A stretch of DNA of 64,000 nucleotides, from positions 124,001 through 188,000 of the forward strand of contig NZ_JAUMKB010000008.1 of NCBI RefSeq assembly GCF_030519375.1. Direction: 5' to 3'. Position numbers and translations under genes: made by a program. Below the pieces are notes generated by a model. The model had not been told where the DNA came from and did not search any database. It worked only from the letters and a program-made list of their open reading frames with translations. The DNA is from Mucilaginibacter tolerans. Lineage in GTDB: Bacteria > Bacteroidota > Bacteroidia > Sphingobacteriales > Sphingobacteriaceae. Shown here one piece after another: positions 8,448-17,524 of this stretch (its first letter is position 1; each line of letters starts with the position of its first letter).

Positions 8448-8483
8448 ACTCACCCGGTCGAGCGTAGCGTAGTCGGGGTGAGT
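8448..8483 (-). repeat. Hairpin between the B12-binding and crotonase genes
   Basis: A perfect 8-bp inverted repeat (ACTCACCC / GGGTGAGT) encloses a GC-rich 20-base loop (GGTCGAGCGTAGCGTAGTCG). No T-run follows on the minus strand, so it is not a classical terminator. It may stabilise or process the mRNA, or be one copy of a dispersed intergenic palindrome. Confidence 0.6.
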
Positions 8484-8487
8484 TGGT

Positions 8488-8907
8488 TTAAAAGTTACGA
8501 TGCTCCTTCACCCAATCGGTAATGTATTGAACAATATCTTTAGTATTAGTTCCCGGCGGGAAAAGCTCACCAACACCTATTTTCTTCAGTTCGCGCATAT
8601 CACTTTCGGGGATGATACCGCCGCCGGTTATCAGCACATCATCCATTTTTTTGTCTTTTATGAGCTGGAGAATTTTAGGGAAGACCGTCATGTGTGCACC
8701 CGAAAGGATAGAGATGCCTATCGCATCCACATCCTCTTGCAAAGCAGTATTCACCACCATTTCAGGCGTCTGCCGCAGACCGGTGTAGATCACTTCCATA
8801 CCTGCATCACGCAGGGAGGTGGCAATAATGCGCGCACCACGGTCGTGTCCGTCGAGGCCTACTTTAGCAACAAGAACGCGGATGGGGCGGTTAAAGGTAT
8901 TACTCAT
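8488..8907 (-). CDS. Cobalamin (B12)-binding domain protein, methylmalonyl-CoA mutase C-terminal type
   Basis: 139 residues that form just the B12-binding Rossmann-like domain. The cobalamin-ligating DxHxxG motif is present as DGHDRG, followed by IISLR-type helix residues, SILSGAHM and the [11 protein letters not shown] segment, all typical of the C-terminal domain of methylmalonyl-CoA mutase and of separate small subunits such as those of isobutyryl-CoA mutase-like enzymes. No catalytic large subunit is encoded in the window, so it must partner with a protein made elsewhere. It could be a stand-alone mutase small subunit. Confidence 0.88.
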   Translation of the reverse strand: MSNTFNRPIRVLVAKVGLDGHDRGARIIATSLRDAGMEVIYTGLRQTPEMVVNTALQEDVDAIGISILSGAHMTVFPKILQLIKDKKMDDVLITGGGIIPESDMRELKKIGVGELFPPGTNTKDIVQYITDWVKEHRNF

Positions 8908-9139
8908 GTAAACCGTATTGGTTGGCGTAAAAGTAAGAAGAAATTGTTGAATGGTTGATTGAGTTGGATTAAGTTGATTGGGTTATAGTGGTTGTAATAG
9001 TTGATACCCGCGTTAGTAGCAGTGGATACCGGCAATCGAGAGCCTAAGTGTGATAAGCCGGGCCTAATGCCTGCAGGTGTATGAACGGATAGCACGACCC
9101 GCTTCTATCAGCAGGAAACGCCCTTATTCATATCTTGTG

Positions 9140-9161
9140 TTGTCCGTCCGTTTTTTAGTAT
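9140..9161 (+). repeat. 22-bp dispersed repeat, copy 1
   Basis: This segment, with core TCCGTCCGTTTTTTAG, is identical to the reverse complement of 17615 to 17636. Both copies are intergenic. Its origin is unknown; a remnant of a dispersed intergenic element is the simplest reading. Confidence 0.85.
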
Positions 9162-9246
9162 AAGGTCTGATGAGACAATGTGGTCAAAGTAATAGCTCTT
9201 GCTCAGGATGACAAACCGGTGGAAAACCGCCTTTCGCCTTTTACCT

Positions 9247-9277
9247 TTCGGCTTTCACCTTCAAATCCCTATTTTTG
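9247..9277 (+). promoter_or_regulatory. Probable Bacteroidota-type promoter of glnS
   Basis: TATTTTTG fits the -7 consensus TAnnTTTG, and TTCG lies exactly 19 bases upstream where TTTG is expected (one mismatch). Transcription would begin about 10 bases before the chosen ATG of glnS, giving a very short leader and supporting that start codon. Confidence 0.55.
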
Positions 9278-9293
9278 CGCATTCTATTATATC

Positions 9294-10952
9294 ATGAGCG
9301 AAGAAAGATCATTAAATTTTATTGAGGAGATTGTTGAAGAAGATATACGCGAAGGCGTACACAGCGGCCGGGTGCTTACCCGTTTCCCGCCCGAGCCTAA
9401 CGGATACCTGCATATTGGCCATGCCAAATCCATTTGCCTGAACTTTGGGTTGGCTAAGCAATATGGCGGCCAGACCAATCTGCGATTTGATGATACCAAC
9501 CCTGTGAAAGAGGATGTAGAATATGTTGACAGCATAAAAGAAGACGTGCGCTGGTTGGGCTTCGAATGGGCCAATGAGCTGTATGCGTCTGATTATTTTG
9601 ATATACTGTACTCTTTCGCCATGACGCTGATCCGTCAGGGGTTGGCCTATGTAGATGACAGTACTCCAGAAGAAATTGCCGCTCAGAAAGGTACGCCTAC
9701 ACAGCCTGGCGTAGGTAACGAATACCGTAACCGTAGTATAGAAGAAAACCTTCAACTGTTTGAGGAGATGAAGGATGGTAAATATCCGGATGGCGCTAAA
9801 GTGCTGCGTGCTAAGGTCGACCTGGCATCGCCCAACATGCACATGCGCGACCCGATCATGTACCGCATTAAACATGCCCATCATCACCGCACGGGGGATA
9901 AATGGTGCATCTACCCGATGTATGACTTTGCTCATGGACAATCGGATGCGATTGAGGAGATCACCCATTCTATCTGTACGCTGGAGTTTGTTCCGCACAG
10001 GCCGTTGTACGATTGGTTTATTGAGAAACTGGAGATTTTCCCATCCAAACAATATGAGTTTGCCCGCCTGAACATGAACTATACCGTAATGAGCAAGCGT
10101 AAGCTGCTGCAACTGGTAGAGGATGGTCATGTAGATGGATGGGACGATCCGCGTATGCCGACTATAAGTGGCTTGCGTCGTCGTGGTTATACGCCTAAGT
10201 CGATCCGTGATTTTTGTGAGCGTATAGGCGTGGCTAAGCGCGAAAATATGATCGACCTTAGCCTGCTGGAGTTCTGCATCCGTGAAGATCTGAACAAAAC
10301 CGCATGGCGCCGTATGGCGGTGCTCGACCCGATCAAACTGGTGATCACCAATTATCCTGAAGGTCAGAGTGAAGAGATGTGGGGCGAGAATAACCCTGAG
10401 GTAGAAGGTGGCGAAGGTGGCCGTCATATTCCATTTAGCAGTGAACTTTGGATAGAGCGCGAAGACTTTATGGAAGAACCGCCAAAGAAATTCTTCCGCC
10501 TGGGGGTTGGTTTGAGTGTCCGTCTGAAAAGTGCTTACATCGTTACCTGCGAAGGTTTTGACAAGGGCGCAGATGGCAACGTAACCACCGTTTACTGTAA
10601 ATATTTGCCCGAGTCAAAATCAGGCCACGATACCAGCGGCGTGAACGTAAAAGGAACTATCCATTGGGTAAGCGTAGCTCATGCCAAAACTGCCGAGGTA
10701 CGCCTGTACGACCGCCTCTTCCAGGTAGATGACCCGTCCAACGAAGATGGCGACTTTAAAGATTACCTGAATCCAAACAGCCTTCAAATACTGCCAAATA
10801 CTTACATAGAACCCGACCTGGCTAATGCCGTTCCGGGTAAAGGATACCAGTTTATACGAAAAGGCTATTTCACGCTTGATAAAAACTCGACCGCCGATAA
10901 GCTCGTGTTCAACCGCACGGTGACACTGAAGGATGGTTGGGTGAAGAAATAA
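9294..10952 (+). CDS. glnS: Glutaminyl-tRNA synthetase
   Basis: About 552 residues from [14 protein letters not shown]. This class I synthetase charges tRNA-Gln with glutamine. The ATP-site HIGH motif appears in [20 protein letters not shown], and the second signature as VMSKRKL (KMSKS equivalent). [19 protein letters not shown] and the two C-terminal anticodon-binding beta-barrel domains complete the enzyme. The upstream 38 codons in frame are rejected because the family begins here and a promoter lies within them. Cytoplasmic, full length, monocistronic. Confidence 0.96.
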   Translation: MSEERSLNFIEEIVEEDIREGVHSGRVLTRFPPEPNGYLHIGHAKSICLNFGLAKQYGGQTNLRFDDTNPVKEDVEYVDSIKEDVRWLGFEWANELYASDYFDILYSFAMTLIRQGLAYVDDSTPEEIAAQKGTPTQPGVGNEYRNRSIEENLQLFEEMKDGKYPDGAKVLRAKVDLASPNMHMRDPIMYRIKHAHHHRTGDKWCIYPMYDFAHGQSDAIEEITHSICTLEFVPHRPLYDWFIEKLEIFPSKQYEFARLNMNYTVMSKRKLLQLVEDGHVDGWDDPRMPTISGLRRRGYTPKSIRDFCERIGVAKRENMIDLSLLEFCIREDLNKTAWRRMAVLDPIKLVITNYPEGQSEEMWGENNPEVEGGEGGRHIPFSSELWIEREDFMEEPPKKFFRLGVGLSVRLKSAYIVTCEGFDKGADGNVTTVYCKYLPESKSGHDTSGVNVKGTIHWVSVAHAKTAEVRLYDRLFQVDDPSNEDGDFKDYLNPNSLQILPNTYIEPDLANAVPGKGYQFIRKGYFTLDKNSTADKLVFNRTVTLKDGWVKK

Positions 10953-10994
10953 AGTGGCGTTTTTAGTAGCAGTAGCCGTTTTTGATTAGCCAAT

Positions 10995-11010
10995 GACTGC
11001 CACTGCTACT
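10995..11010 (+). repeat. 16-bp flanking repeat, left copy
   Basis: GACTGCCACTGCTACT occurs here and again at 11603 to 11618 in the same orientation, bracketing the lipoprotein gene. Related CAGTAGCAGTA sequence also appears near 10971 and 12412. Confidence 0.8.
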
Positions 11011-11034
11011 TGAAATTTTCCGTATAATTGTATT

Positions 11035-11574
11035 ATGAAAACCTTATCATATACCTGTATCGCCTTAGCAGCTATTGCGCTTACTTTCAGCTCTTGCAGT
11101 AAAAAGAGCTCCAATAATCCCACACCCAACGGCACAGTTACCTCTTCCATGAAATTAAAGCTTAATGGAACCGACCTCAATTTTAATGATTGCGAGGAAA
11201 TTGAAGCAGATGTAAATAACCAGAAGCAAACCACAATCACCGGCTACATTATAACAGACGGTAAACCAGGCGACGTCAACTTCGGGCTAAACATAACCCA
11301 CGACCCGGCAACCTTAAAAGCAGGGCAAACCTACCTTGCACAGTCTTCCTATGGACAGGATGATGTGTCGTCCTTTTTTTATTGGAAAACCAGTTCCGAT
11401 TATTATACCAGTCAGCCAACGGTTCCCGCAGGAAACATAACCATTACCGGGGTAACCGCAACAACCATTTCGGGAACATTCTCAGGTAAATTATTTGCAC
11501 CGAATGACTTTCAAGGTATGGTCCTTTATTATACCATTACTAACGGAACGTTTACTGCGAAGATTAATAAGTAA
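11035..11574 (+). CDS. Secreted lipoprotein of unknown function
   Basis: 179 residues with a lipoprotein signal peptide: a basic start, a hydrophobic core (YTCIALAAIALTF) and a lipobox SSC at Cys21. The mature protein begins with a Lys/Ser/Asn/Pro linker, then strand-rich sequence (SSMKLKLNGTDLNFN, NITITGVTATTISGTFSGKLF, MVLYYTITNGTFTAKI), suggesting a beta-sandwich. The ISGTFSGKLF stretch resembles small Bacteroidota lipoproteins with a DUF6252-like fold, but I cannot confirm this. A 16-bp repeat flanks the gene on both sides. The neighbours give no functional clue. Confidence 0.75.
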   Translation: MKTLSYTCIALAAIALTFSSCSKKSSNNPTPNGTVTSSMKLKLNGTDLNFNDCEEIEADVNNQKQTTITGYIITDGKPGDVNFGLNITHDPATLKAGQTYLAQSSYGQDDVSSFFYWKTSSDYYTSQPTVPAGNITITGVTATTISGTFSGKLFAPNDFQGMVLYYTITNGTFTAKINK

Positions 11575-11602
11575 AAAGTAGCACTACTCTTACTGAAAAA
11601 AA

Positions 11603-11618
11603 GACTGCCACTGCTACT
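11603..11618 (+). repeat. 16-bp flanking repeat, right copy
   Basis: An identical copy of GACTGCCACTGCTACT immediately after the lipoprotein gene and just before the end of the convergent amidase gene. It belongs to a GCAGTAGCAGT-rich family scattered in this part of the window. Confidence 0.8.
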
Positions 11619-11622
11619 GGCA

Positions 11623-12456
11623 CTAGTATTTCACGTACACATTATACAACACGTTCAAATCCAATTGCGTTAGCTGCGGTTTGATGTCCGTTTGCACAAA
11701 GTGACGTTTAAAGGCTACTACGGCGGCGTTAATGTCCCGCGTGTCGTAGCCTATTAGTTTCAGGGCGGTAGTATAGTCAAAATTATCCGGAGCCAGTTCC
11801 AGCACGTCGTCGCTCCAGTAGCCGAAACCGTGCTGGGCCAGTATCTTCCAGGGGAAATAGGGTCCCGGATCAGGTTTGCGCAGGGGGGCTATATCCTGGT
11901 GACCGATAAAGTTGGTAGCGGGAATATTGTACGTCTTTTTCAAATACCCCAGCAACGCCAGCAAACTCTTTATCTGCGGACCGCTAAAAGGCTCGTTGCC
12001 GTTATTGTCGATTTCGATGCCTATCGAGCAGCTGTTCATATCGCTGATGCTGCCCCACCGGCTCACGCCCGCATGCCATGCCCGCAGGTAATCGTTGAGC
12101 ATGTGCACCACCTTGCCATCCTTGCCCACCACGTAATGCGCGCTCACCTGCGTTTGCGTAACCGTAAAGGTGTGCAGCGTTTGCGCCAGCGAATCCTGCG
12201 CCGTAAAGTGGATGATCACATAATTGGGCTTGCGCAAATTAAAGTTCACCGTACCCACAAACTCCGACGGCACCTGAGCCCCCGTACTATCCACCAGCAC
12301 CGCAGGCTGCTCCAGCTGAACCACCTTCGCCGCCGAATCCGCATGATGCTTATAAAATTGATTGGTAACCGCGTAGGGGCCTTTAGGCGAGCACGAAGCC
12401 GCTATAACAGTTGGCAGTAGCAGTAAGCAGTAGCAGTATTTTTTCAGAGGTATCAT
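11623..12456 (-). CDS. N-acetylmuramoyl-L-alanine amidase (Amidase_2/AmpD-like) lipoprotein
   Basis: 277 residues from MIPLKKYCYCLLLLPTVIAASC, a lipoprotein signal with Cys22 as the acylation site; this start is preferred over a longer reading because of that signal. The amidase fold shows the zinc ligands: His in YVIIHFTAQDS, and the distal His of FIGHQDIAPLRKPDPGPYFPW with the catalytic Asp/Lys region. HYVVGKDGKVVHMLND and SIGIEIDNNG are also family motifs. It would cut the bond between MurNAc and the peptide stem in the periplasm, in murein turnover or recycling. It faces the lipoprotein gene and lies beyond the pdh terminator. Confidence 0.9.
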   Translation of the reverse strand: MIPLKKYCYCLLLLPTVIAASCSPKGPYAVTNQFYKHHADSAAKVVQLEQPAVLVDSTGAQVPSEFVGTVNFNLRKPNYVIIHFTAQDSLAQTLHTFTVTQTQVSAHYVVGKDGKVVHMLNDYLRAWHAGVSRWGSISDMNSCSIGIEIDNNGNEPFSGPQIKSLLALLGYLKKTYNIPATNFIGHQDIAPLRKPDPGPYFPWKILAQHGFGYWSDDVLELAPDNFDYTTALKLIGYDTRDINAAVVAFKRHFVQTDIKPQLTQLDLNVLYNVYVKY

Positions 12457-12620
12457 AGGGCTAATGTAGCTAATAACACCGTTATGCTCAAAAGGTGTGG
12501 CAGTAACAATTGGATTACTAAAAGGCAAAAGGAAAGCGGGTGTCACACTGAGCTTTGTTGAAGTGCCGGTATTACCACTTCACCACCCACCGCACCCTCT
12601 CTTAGGAGAACTTTAAACAA

Positions 12621-12652
12621 AAAAAGCGACAGGCTCTTAACCCGTCGCTTTA
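12621..12652 (-). terminator. Intrinsic terminator of the pdhA-pdhC transcript
   Basis: On the minus strand a perfect 8-bp stem (AAAGCGAC / GTCGCTTT) with a 13-base loop runs into a T-rich stretch. It lies about 35 bp after the stop codon of the E2 gene. Confidence 0.9.
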
Positions 12653-12685
12653 TATTCTTGTGGACTTTCGGTCTTCCCGACTCTA

Positions 12686-14338
12686 TTAGATCAATATCCT
12701 AACCGGTTCCTCTAACAATGCTTTCAGCGTTTGCAGGAAGGCTGCGCCGGTGGCGCCGTCTACTACGCGGTGGTCGCAGGTGAGGGTTAGTTTCATTACG
12801 TTGCCGGGTACTACGGCGCCGTTCTTCACTACCGGTATCTGCTGTATGCCGCTAACGGCCAGTATGCAGGCTCCCGGAGGGTTGATGATGGCGGTAAACT
12901 CATCGATGCCGAACATGCCCAGGTTAGATATGGTAAAGGTGGAACCTTCCATCTCGGGCAGTTGCAGCTTTTTGGCTTTAGCACGACCGGCAAAGTCTTT
13001 CACCTCGGCCGATATCTGCGTAAGCGATTTACCATCAGCAAAACGAACCACAGGTACCAGCAAACCTTCGTCAACCGCTACGGCTACGCCAATGTTCACG
13101 TGCTCGTTGGTGCGGATGCTTTCGCCCATCCATGAGGAGTTCACCACAGGGTGTTGCTTCAAGGCTACGGCGCAGGCTTTTAATACCAGGTCGTTGAAGG
13201 ATAGTTTCACTGGGGCTACCTCGTTCATTTTGGTACGGGCGGCAACAGCCTGATCCATATCAACAGAAATAGTGAGGTAGAAGTGCGGTATCACGAAGCT
13301 TTCAGACAAGCGGCGGGTGATGGTTTTACGCATCTGGGTAAGCGGCTTATCGGTATATTTTTCCTGACCAACGTATTGTGGGATAACAGGGGTTGGAGTG
13401 GTTGTAGAGGTTGGAGAAGTTTTAGTGGTTACTGGTGCAGCCGGTTTAGCAGATGGGGTAAAGTCTTCGACATCCTTTTTGATGATACGGCCGCCTTCGG
13501 CGCTGCCTTTTACATCATTCAGGTTGATGCCTTTGTCTTTAGCAATCTTACGTGCTAGTGGAGAGGCCTTTACCCTGCTATCGTCGCTTGAAGTTGAAGA
13601 GGTTGTAGCAGTTGTATTGGTTGAAGTGGTTGAAGTGGTTTCTGCAGGGGCAGCCTCAGCAGTTGGTGCAGCTCCGCGAGGGGCTTCACTACCACCGCCA
13701 TCTTGCAGCAAAGGAGTAATATCGGTGCCTTCTTTACCTACAATAGCAATGATGCCATTTACAGGGGCGGCTTCGCCTTCTTTTACACCTATATATAATA
13801 AGGTACCGGCTTCGTAACCTACAACCTCCATGGTAGCCTTGTCGGTTTCCACGTCGGCCAGCGAATCATCAGCCTTTACTTTATCGCCTACTTTAAAGTT
13901 CCATTTTTGTATTACGCCCTCTGTCATGGTATCGCTCAGCAAAGGCATACGGATAACCGTTGCAGGGATGTTAGATGTATCAACTTTTGGGGTTGCAGCA
14001 GCAGGAGCGCCGGCAGGTTTAGCTTCTTCTTTTGGTGCTTCGGCAGCAGGGGCAGCAGCACCGTTTCCGGCACCTTCCAACGCTGATTTATAATCTTCGC
14101 CGGCTTTACCTAAAACAGCGATCACCGTATCAACCGGAACAGCCTTGCCTTCGTCAACACCTATATATAATAAGGTGCCGTCCTGAAACGACTCGAAATC
14201 CATCGTGGCCTTATCAGTTTCCACCTCGGCCAATACATCGCCTGATTTCACCTGGTCACCTACTTTTTTATGCCATTTGGCCAATACCCCTTCGGTCATG
14301 GTATCGCTCATCTTTGGCATCTTAACTACTTCGGCCAT
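12686..14338 (-). CDS. pdhC: Pyruvate dehydrogenase E2, dihydrolipoamide acetyltransferase
   Basis: 550 residues. There are two N-terminal lipoyl domains (about 2 to 80 and 130 to 205), each with the lipoylated Lys in ETDKATM, joined by Ala/Pro/Thr-rich flexible linkers. A peripheral subunit-binding domain follows (VKASPLARKIAKDKGINLNDVKG, about 255 to 290), then the acetyltransferase core with the catalytic HxxxDG as CDHRVVDGATG near the C-terminus. It transfers the acetyl group to CoA in the pyruvate dehydrogenase complex. It lies 39 bp downstream of E1-alpha, ending in a terminator; E1-beta and E3 are not nearby. Confidence 0.95.
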   Translation of the reverse strand: MAEVVKMPKMSDTMTEGVLAKWHKKVGDQVKSGDVLAEVETDKATMDFESFQDGTLLYIGVDEGKAVPVDTVIAVLGKAGEDYKSALEGAGNGAAAPAAEAPKEEAKPAGAPAAATPKVDTSNIPATVIRMPLLSDTMTEGVIQKWNFKVGDKVKADDSLADVETDKATMEVVGYEAGTLLYIGVKEGEAAPVNGIIAIVGKEGTDITPLLQDGGGSEAPRGAAPTAEAAPAETTSTTSTNTTATTSSTSSDDSRVKASPLARKIAKDKGINLNDVKGSAEGGRIIKKDVEDFTPSAKPAAPVTTKTSPTSTTTPTPVIPQYVGQEKYTDKPLTQMRKTITRRLSESFVIPHFYLTISVDMDQAVAARTKMNEVAPVKLSFNDLVLKACAVALKQHPVVNSSWMGESIRTNEHVNIGVAVAVDEGLLVPVVRFADGKSLTQISAEVKDFAGRAKAKKLQLPEMEGSTFTISNLGMFGIDEFTAIINPPGACILAVSGIQQIPVVKNGAVVPGNVMKLTLTCDHRVVDGATGAAFLQTLKALLEEPVRILI

Positions 14339-14377
14339 ATATTAAATATGAATAGTGTGTTATAAAATTTGTAAATA

Positions 14378-15391
14378 TTAGTCCCTAATAAAAGGATAGT
14401 TCGGCTCAACATACACATCGGTGTACAGCTCAGATGCCTCAGGCCATGGCGACTCTTCAGAGAAACGTACTGATTCATCAACAATAGCTTTGATCTTCTC
14501 ATCCATTTCCTCAAACCATTTCTCGTCGGCATATTTGTTATCCAGGATGGCAGCTCTTACCGCTTCTATAGGGTCTTTTGCTTTGTAGCTTTCCAACTCT
14601 TCTTTGGTACGGTATTTCTGAGGGTCGGACATGGAGTGACCTTTGTAACGATAGGTGCGCATTTCCAGGAAGGTTGGGCCTTCACCTGCACGGGCGCGTG
14701 AAACAGCTTCGTCCATTGCATTGTGAACAGCAACCGGGTCCATACCATCAACAGGTGATGAAGGGATACCGTATGGCAAGCCTAATTTATAGATATCGGT
14801 TTGGATGGTAGTACGCTCAACCGAGGTACCCATGGCGTAACCATTGTTTTCGCAGATGAAGATCACCGGCAGTTTCCAAAGTGCTGCCATATTAAAGGTC
14901 TCGTTTAATGCACCCTGGCGAACAGCGCCGTCACCCATATAGGTGCAGCATACCGCGTCGGTACCTTTAAACTTCTCGGCAAATGCGATACCGGCACCCA
15001 GCGGGATCTGACCGCCTACGATACCGTGACCACCGTAAAAGTTATTTTCTTTATCGAACATGTGCATCGATCCGCCTTTACCTTTTGAGCAGCCGGTGGC
15101 TTTACCATACAGCTCGGCCATTACGGCGTTGGCTGATGTTCCTTTAGCCAGGGCGTGCGCGTGATCGCGATAAGCAGTGATCATGCTGTCCTCGTGTTTC
15201 AATACCGACATGGCACCGGCAAGCACTGCTTCCTGGCCAATGTACAGGTGACAAAATCCACGTATCTTTTGCTGACCATATAACTGGCCGGATTTCTCTT
15301 CGAACCTGCGCATCAGCAGCATAGACTCATACCACATCAGGTAGGTGTCTTTATTTATTTCGATTGAACTCATTATTTCGGTTGAACTCAT
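14378..15391 (-). CDS. pdhA: Pyruvate dehydrogenase E1 component, alpha subunit
   Basis: About 337 residues from MSSTEIMSSIEINKD; a second Met six residues later is also possible. It binds thiamine diphosphate through GDGAVRQGALNETFNMAALWKLPVIFICENN split around the GDG...NN motif, and has the E1-alpha phosphorylation-loop-like segment RYKGHSMSDPQKYRTKEE. With a beta subunit encoded elsewhere it decarboxylates pyruvate and acetylates the lipoyl arm of E2. First gene of the pdhA-pdhC operon. Confidence 0.94.
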   Translation of the reverse strand: MSSTEIMSSIEINKDTYLMWYESMLLMRRFEEKSGQLYGQQKIRGFCHLYIGQEAVLAGAMSVLKHEDSMITAYRDHAHALAKGTSANAVMAELYGKATGCSKGKGGSMHMFDKENNFYGGHGIVGGQIPLGAGIAFAEKFKGTDAVCCTYMGDGAVRQGALNETFNMAALWKLPVIFICENNGYAMGTSVERTTIQTDIYKLGLPYGIPSSPVDGMDPVAVHNAMDEAVSRARAGEGPTFLEMRTYRYKGHSMSDPQKYRTKEELESYKAKDPIEAVRAAILDNKYADEKWFEEMDEKIKAIVDESVRFSEESPWPEASELYTDVYVEPNYPFIRD

Positions 15392-15724
15392 GTGTGTAAA
15401 AAGCCCTCTTTCTGTTAAGAAGCGCAAATCTAATTATATCCTTGAAAAAATCGAAACTGCAACGAATTTGTTGTGAAGAATTTAATAAAGCGTAAAAATT
15501 ACACTAATATATACCTATTTGATTGTTAAACAATTAGTTAAATTACTTAACGTGGTAACCATTTTGATTTTTATTACGTATAAGACGATTAAGAGAATTT
15601 AAAAAAAGGTGTCATAAATTTGTAATTATCAAAATTTCCGATAGTTTTGCACGACACCGAATGTTAATAACTCGATAAAAATAGCACTTGTTGCCCCCTA
15701 TGTACAACAAAGACTAATGATTAA
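15392..15724. other. Divergent intergenic region, A/T-rich
   Basis: No gene is seen between pdhA and the NlpC/P60 gene. Apart from the promoter noted for the NlpC/P60 gene it is A/T-rich sequence without clear repeats or hairpins. The pdhA promoter must lie at its left side, but I see no convincing consensus match there. Confidence 0.6.
15619..15649 (+). promoter_or_regulatory. Bacteroidota-type promoter of the NlpC/P60 gene
   Basis: TTTG, 19 bases, then TAGTTTTG: an exact match to the Bacteroidota housekeeping consensus TTTG-N19-TAnnTTTG. The predicted start point lies roughly 70 bases before the ATG. Confidence 0.75.
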
Positions 15725-16339
15725 ATGAAGAAAATTATCCTAGCTATTGTATTGTGTCTGAGTGTTATAGGATCGCAGGCGCAAACAAAAACAAGTACGG
15801 CCCAAACCCCCGATAAGCCCAACGAAGAGCAGGATGGTCTTATAAAAGAATATTTCTCACAAATTATGGGTGTTGCAGTGTCAACAACCTCCAATATCAA
15901 GCTATTTCAATTTGTATACGACTGGGTAGGTACCCCTTACCACTTTGGCGGCGACTCGCGCAAAGGCATTGATTGCTCAGCTTTCACCAAAGAATTATAC
16001 AGCAAAGTTTTCAATCTGACTATCAAACGCAACTCGCGTGATATTTTCAGCATGGTTAACCCTGTAAGTAAAGATGATTTGCAGCAAGGCGATCTGGTAT
16101 TCTTTAAAATACACAGCCGCAGCATCAGCCACGTAGGTATCTATTTAGGTAATGGAAGATTTGCTCATGCTTCGTCACGTGGGGTAGCCATCAGCAGTCT
16201 GGACGATGGGTATTACAACCGCTATTTTTATAAAGGCGGTCGTTTACTGGATGTGTTCAAGAAAGAACTGGAAGCATCACCGGATGGCACAACGAATGTA
16301 GGCACCGGAGATACTTCGGGAGATACCGACAAACAGTAA
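15725..16339 (+). CDS. Secreted NlpC/P60 (C40) peptidoglycan endopeptidase
   Basis: 204 residues with an N-terminal signal peptide (KKIILAIVLCLSVIGSQA, cut before QTKT). The NlpC/P60 domain has the catalytic Cys in GIDCSAFTKELYS, the catalytic His in SHVGIYLGNGRFAHASSRG, and DLVFFK between them. The Thr/Ser/Gly-rich C-terminus is disordered. Such enzymes cut D-Glu to meso-DAP bonds in peptide stems and work in the periplasm. A consensus promoter precedes the gene and an intrinsic terminator follows, so it is monocistronic. Confidence 0.92.
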   Translation: MKKIILAIVLCLSVIGSQAQTKTSTAQTPDKPNEEQDGLIKEYFSQIMGVAVSTTSNIKLFQFVYDWVGTPYHFGGDSRKGIDCSAFTKELYSKVFNLTIKRNSRDIFSMVNPVSKDDLQQGDLVFFKIHSRSISHVGIYLGNGRFAHASSRGVAISSLDDGYYNRYFYKGGRLLDVFKKELEASPDGTTNVGTGDTSGDTDKQ

Positions 16340-16357
16340 AGATTTTTATATTTGTTG

Positions 16358-16390
16358 AAATCCTTTCTTAACCGGAAGGATTTTTTTTTG
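16358..16390 (+). terminator. Intrinsic terminator after the NlpC/P60 gene
   Basis: A 10-bp stem with one G-T wobble (AAATCCTTTC / GGAAGGATTT) and a 6-base loop runs directly into nine T. It occupies the space a TTG-initiated longer reading of the next gene would need, so the CapA-like gene most likely starts at the ATG after it. Confidence 0.9.
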
Positions 16391-16393
16391 ATA

Positions 16394-17524
16394 ATGCGAT
16401 TTTTTGATTGGGTTTTTATTGGTGTTATAGTGATGATGCTGGCACAAGGCTGCGAGCAGGTATCATCTATTGCCAGTAGCAAAGCGGTCAATCACAAATT
16501 CAAACGAAAGAAATCTGACGCAGCAAGGTTAAAGCGCGATAGCCTGCGCGATACCATTTGCATAGCAGCCGTGGGCGATATCATGCTGGGATCATCCTAT
16601 CCCGACAGCAGCAAATTACCAACTGACAGCGCCAAGGGTAGCTTTAAATCGGCACAAAAATATTTTGAGGGAGCCGATGTAGTATTTGGCAACCTGGAGG
16701 GAACGCTGCTGGATTCGGGCATGCCCGCTGCACATAAAAAGAATCTTCAAACGGCTTATCTTTTCCGCATGCCAACCCAATATGGCCGGGTATTAAAAGA
16801 TGCGGGGTTTAACCTGTTAAGTGTAGCCAATAATCACATCACCGATTTTGACAATAAAGGATGTGTCAGTACCACGAGAACGCTGGCTGACAATGGCATT
16901 CATTATGCCGGTCTTGAAACTTGCCCTACTACTATTTTTCAGCGTAATGGGGTTAAATATGGCTTTTGTGCATTTGCACCGAATGCGCTCACGATGCAGT
17001 TATTGGATTCGATCAGTCAAAGGCAGATCATCAGCAAATTGAAAGAGCAATGCGATGTAGTGATCGTATCGTTTCACGGTGGTGCCGAAGGGGCGCAATA
17101 TGAGCATGTACCTTTTAAGATGGAATCCTTCCTGAATGCTAAACGCGGAGATGTTCATCAATTTGCACACAATGCTATAGATGCAGGTGCTGATGTCGTA
17201 ATAGGCAACGGTCCGCATGTAAGCCGTGCAATGGAAACTTATAAAGGGCGATTGATAGCTTATAGTCTGGGTAATTTTTGTACCTATAAAAGTGTAAGTG
17301 TGTCAGGCGTATGTGGGATGGCGCCGTTGTTAAAAGTATATCTCAATAAAAAGGGTGAATTCCTGAACGGCAATATTATTTCATTTCGCCAAACCCATGA
17401 AAAAGGTTTATCCCGTGATACCGCTAACCGCGTTGTGCAACGTATCAAAACTCTCACGGAGTCCGATTTTCCGGAATCAGGGTTGAATATAGATTTGGAC
17501 GGACAGATCAGTTTGAATGATTGA
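16394..17524 (+). CDS. CapA/PgsA-family (poly-gamma-glutamate capsule-like) lipoprotein phosphoesterase
   Basis: 376 residues from MRFFDWVFIGVIVMMLAQGC; Cys20 is the probable lipidation site. The body is a CapA (PGA_cap) metallophosphoesterase-like domain: AAVGDIMLGSSYP, VVFGNLEGTLLD, SVANNHITDFD, YVIVSFHGGAEG-type and VVIGNGPHVSRAME motifs, which carry the metal-binding Asp, Asn and His residues. Family members are tied to poly-gamma-glutamate synthesis, but no capsule genes are nearby, so the substrate is unknown. Start chosen because a terminator occupies the upstream bases. Confidence 0.88.
   Translation: MRFFDWVFIGVIVMMLAQGCEQVSSIASSKAVNHKFKRKKSDAARLKRDSLRDTICIAAVGDIMLGSSYPDSSKLPTDSAKGSFKSAQKYFEGADVVFGNLEGTLLDSGMPAAHKKNLQTAYLFRMPTQYGRVLKDAGFNLLSVANNHITDFDNKGCVSTTRTLADNGIHYAGLETCPTTIFQRNGVKYGFCAFAPNALTMQLLDSISQRQIISKLKEQCDVVIVSFHGGAEGAQYEHVPFKMESFLNAKRGDVHQFAHNAIDAGADVVIGNGPHVSRAMETYKGRLIAYSLGNFCTYKSVSVSGVCGMAPLLKVYLNKKGEFLNGNIISFRQTHEKGLSRDTANRVVQRIKTLTESDFPESGLNIDLDGQISLND

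Larger units (their letters stand above)
8908..9293. other. Intergenic region with repeat sequence and the glnS promoter
   Basis: No gene is seen between the divergent B12-binding and glnS genes. The stretch holds one copy of a 22-bp sequence that recurs inverted near 17.6 kb, a GC-rich segment resembling dispersed chromosomal repeats, and a probable glnS promoter at its right end. A longer in-frame N-terminus for GlnS could be read through the last 114 bases, but it has no family support. Confidence 0.6.

Noticed and set aside
9312..10427. 371-codon minus-strand reading frame
   Set aside because: It lies wholly inside glnS on the other strand, has no motif, and glnS is certain.
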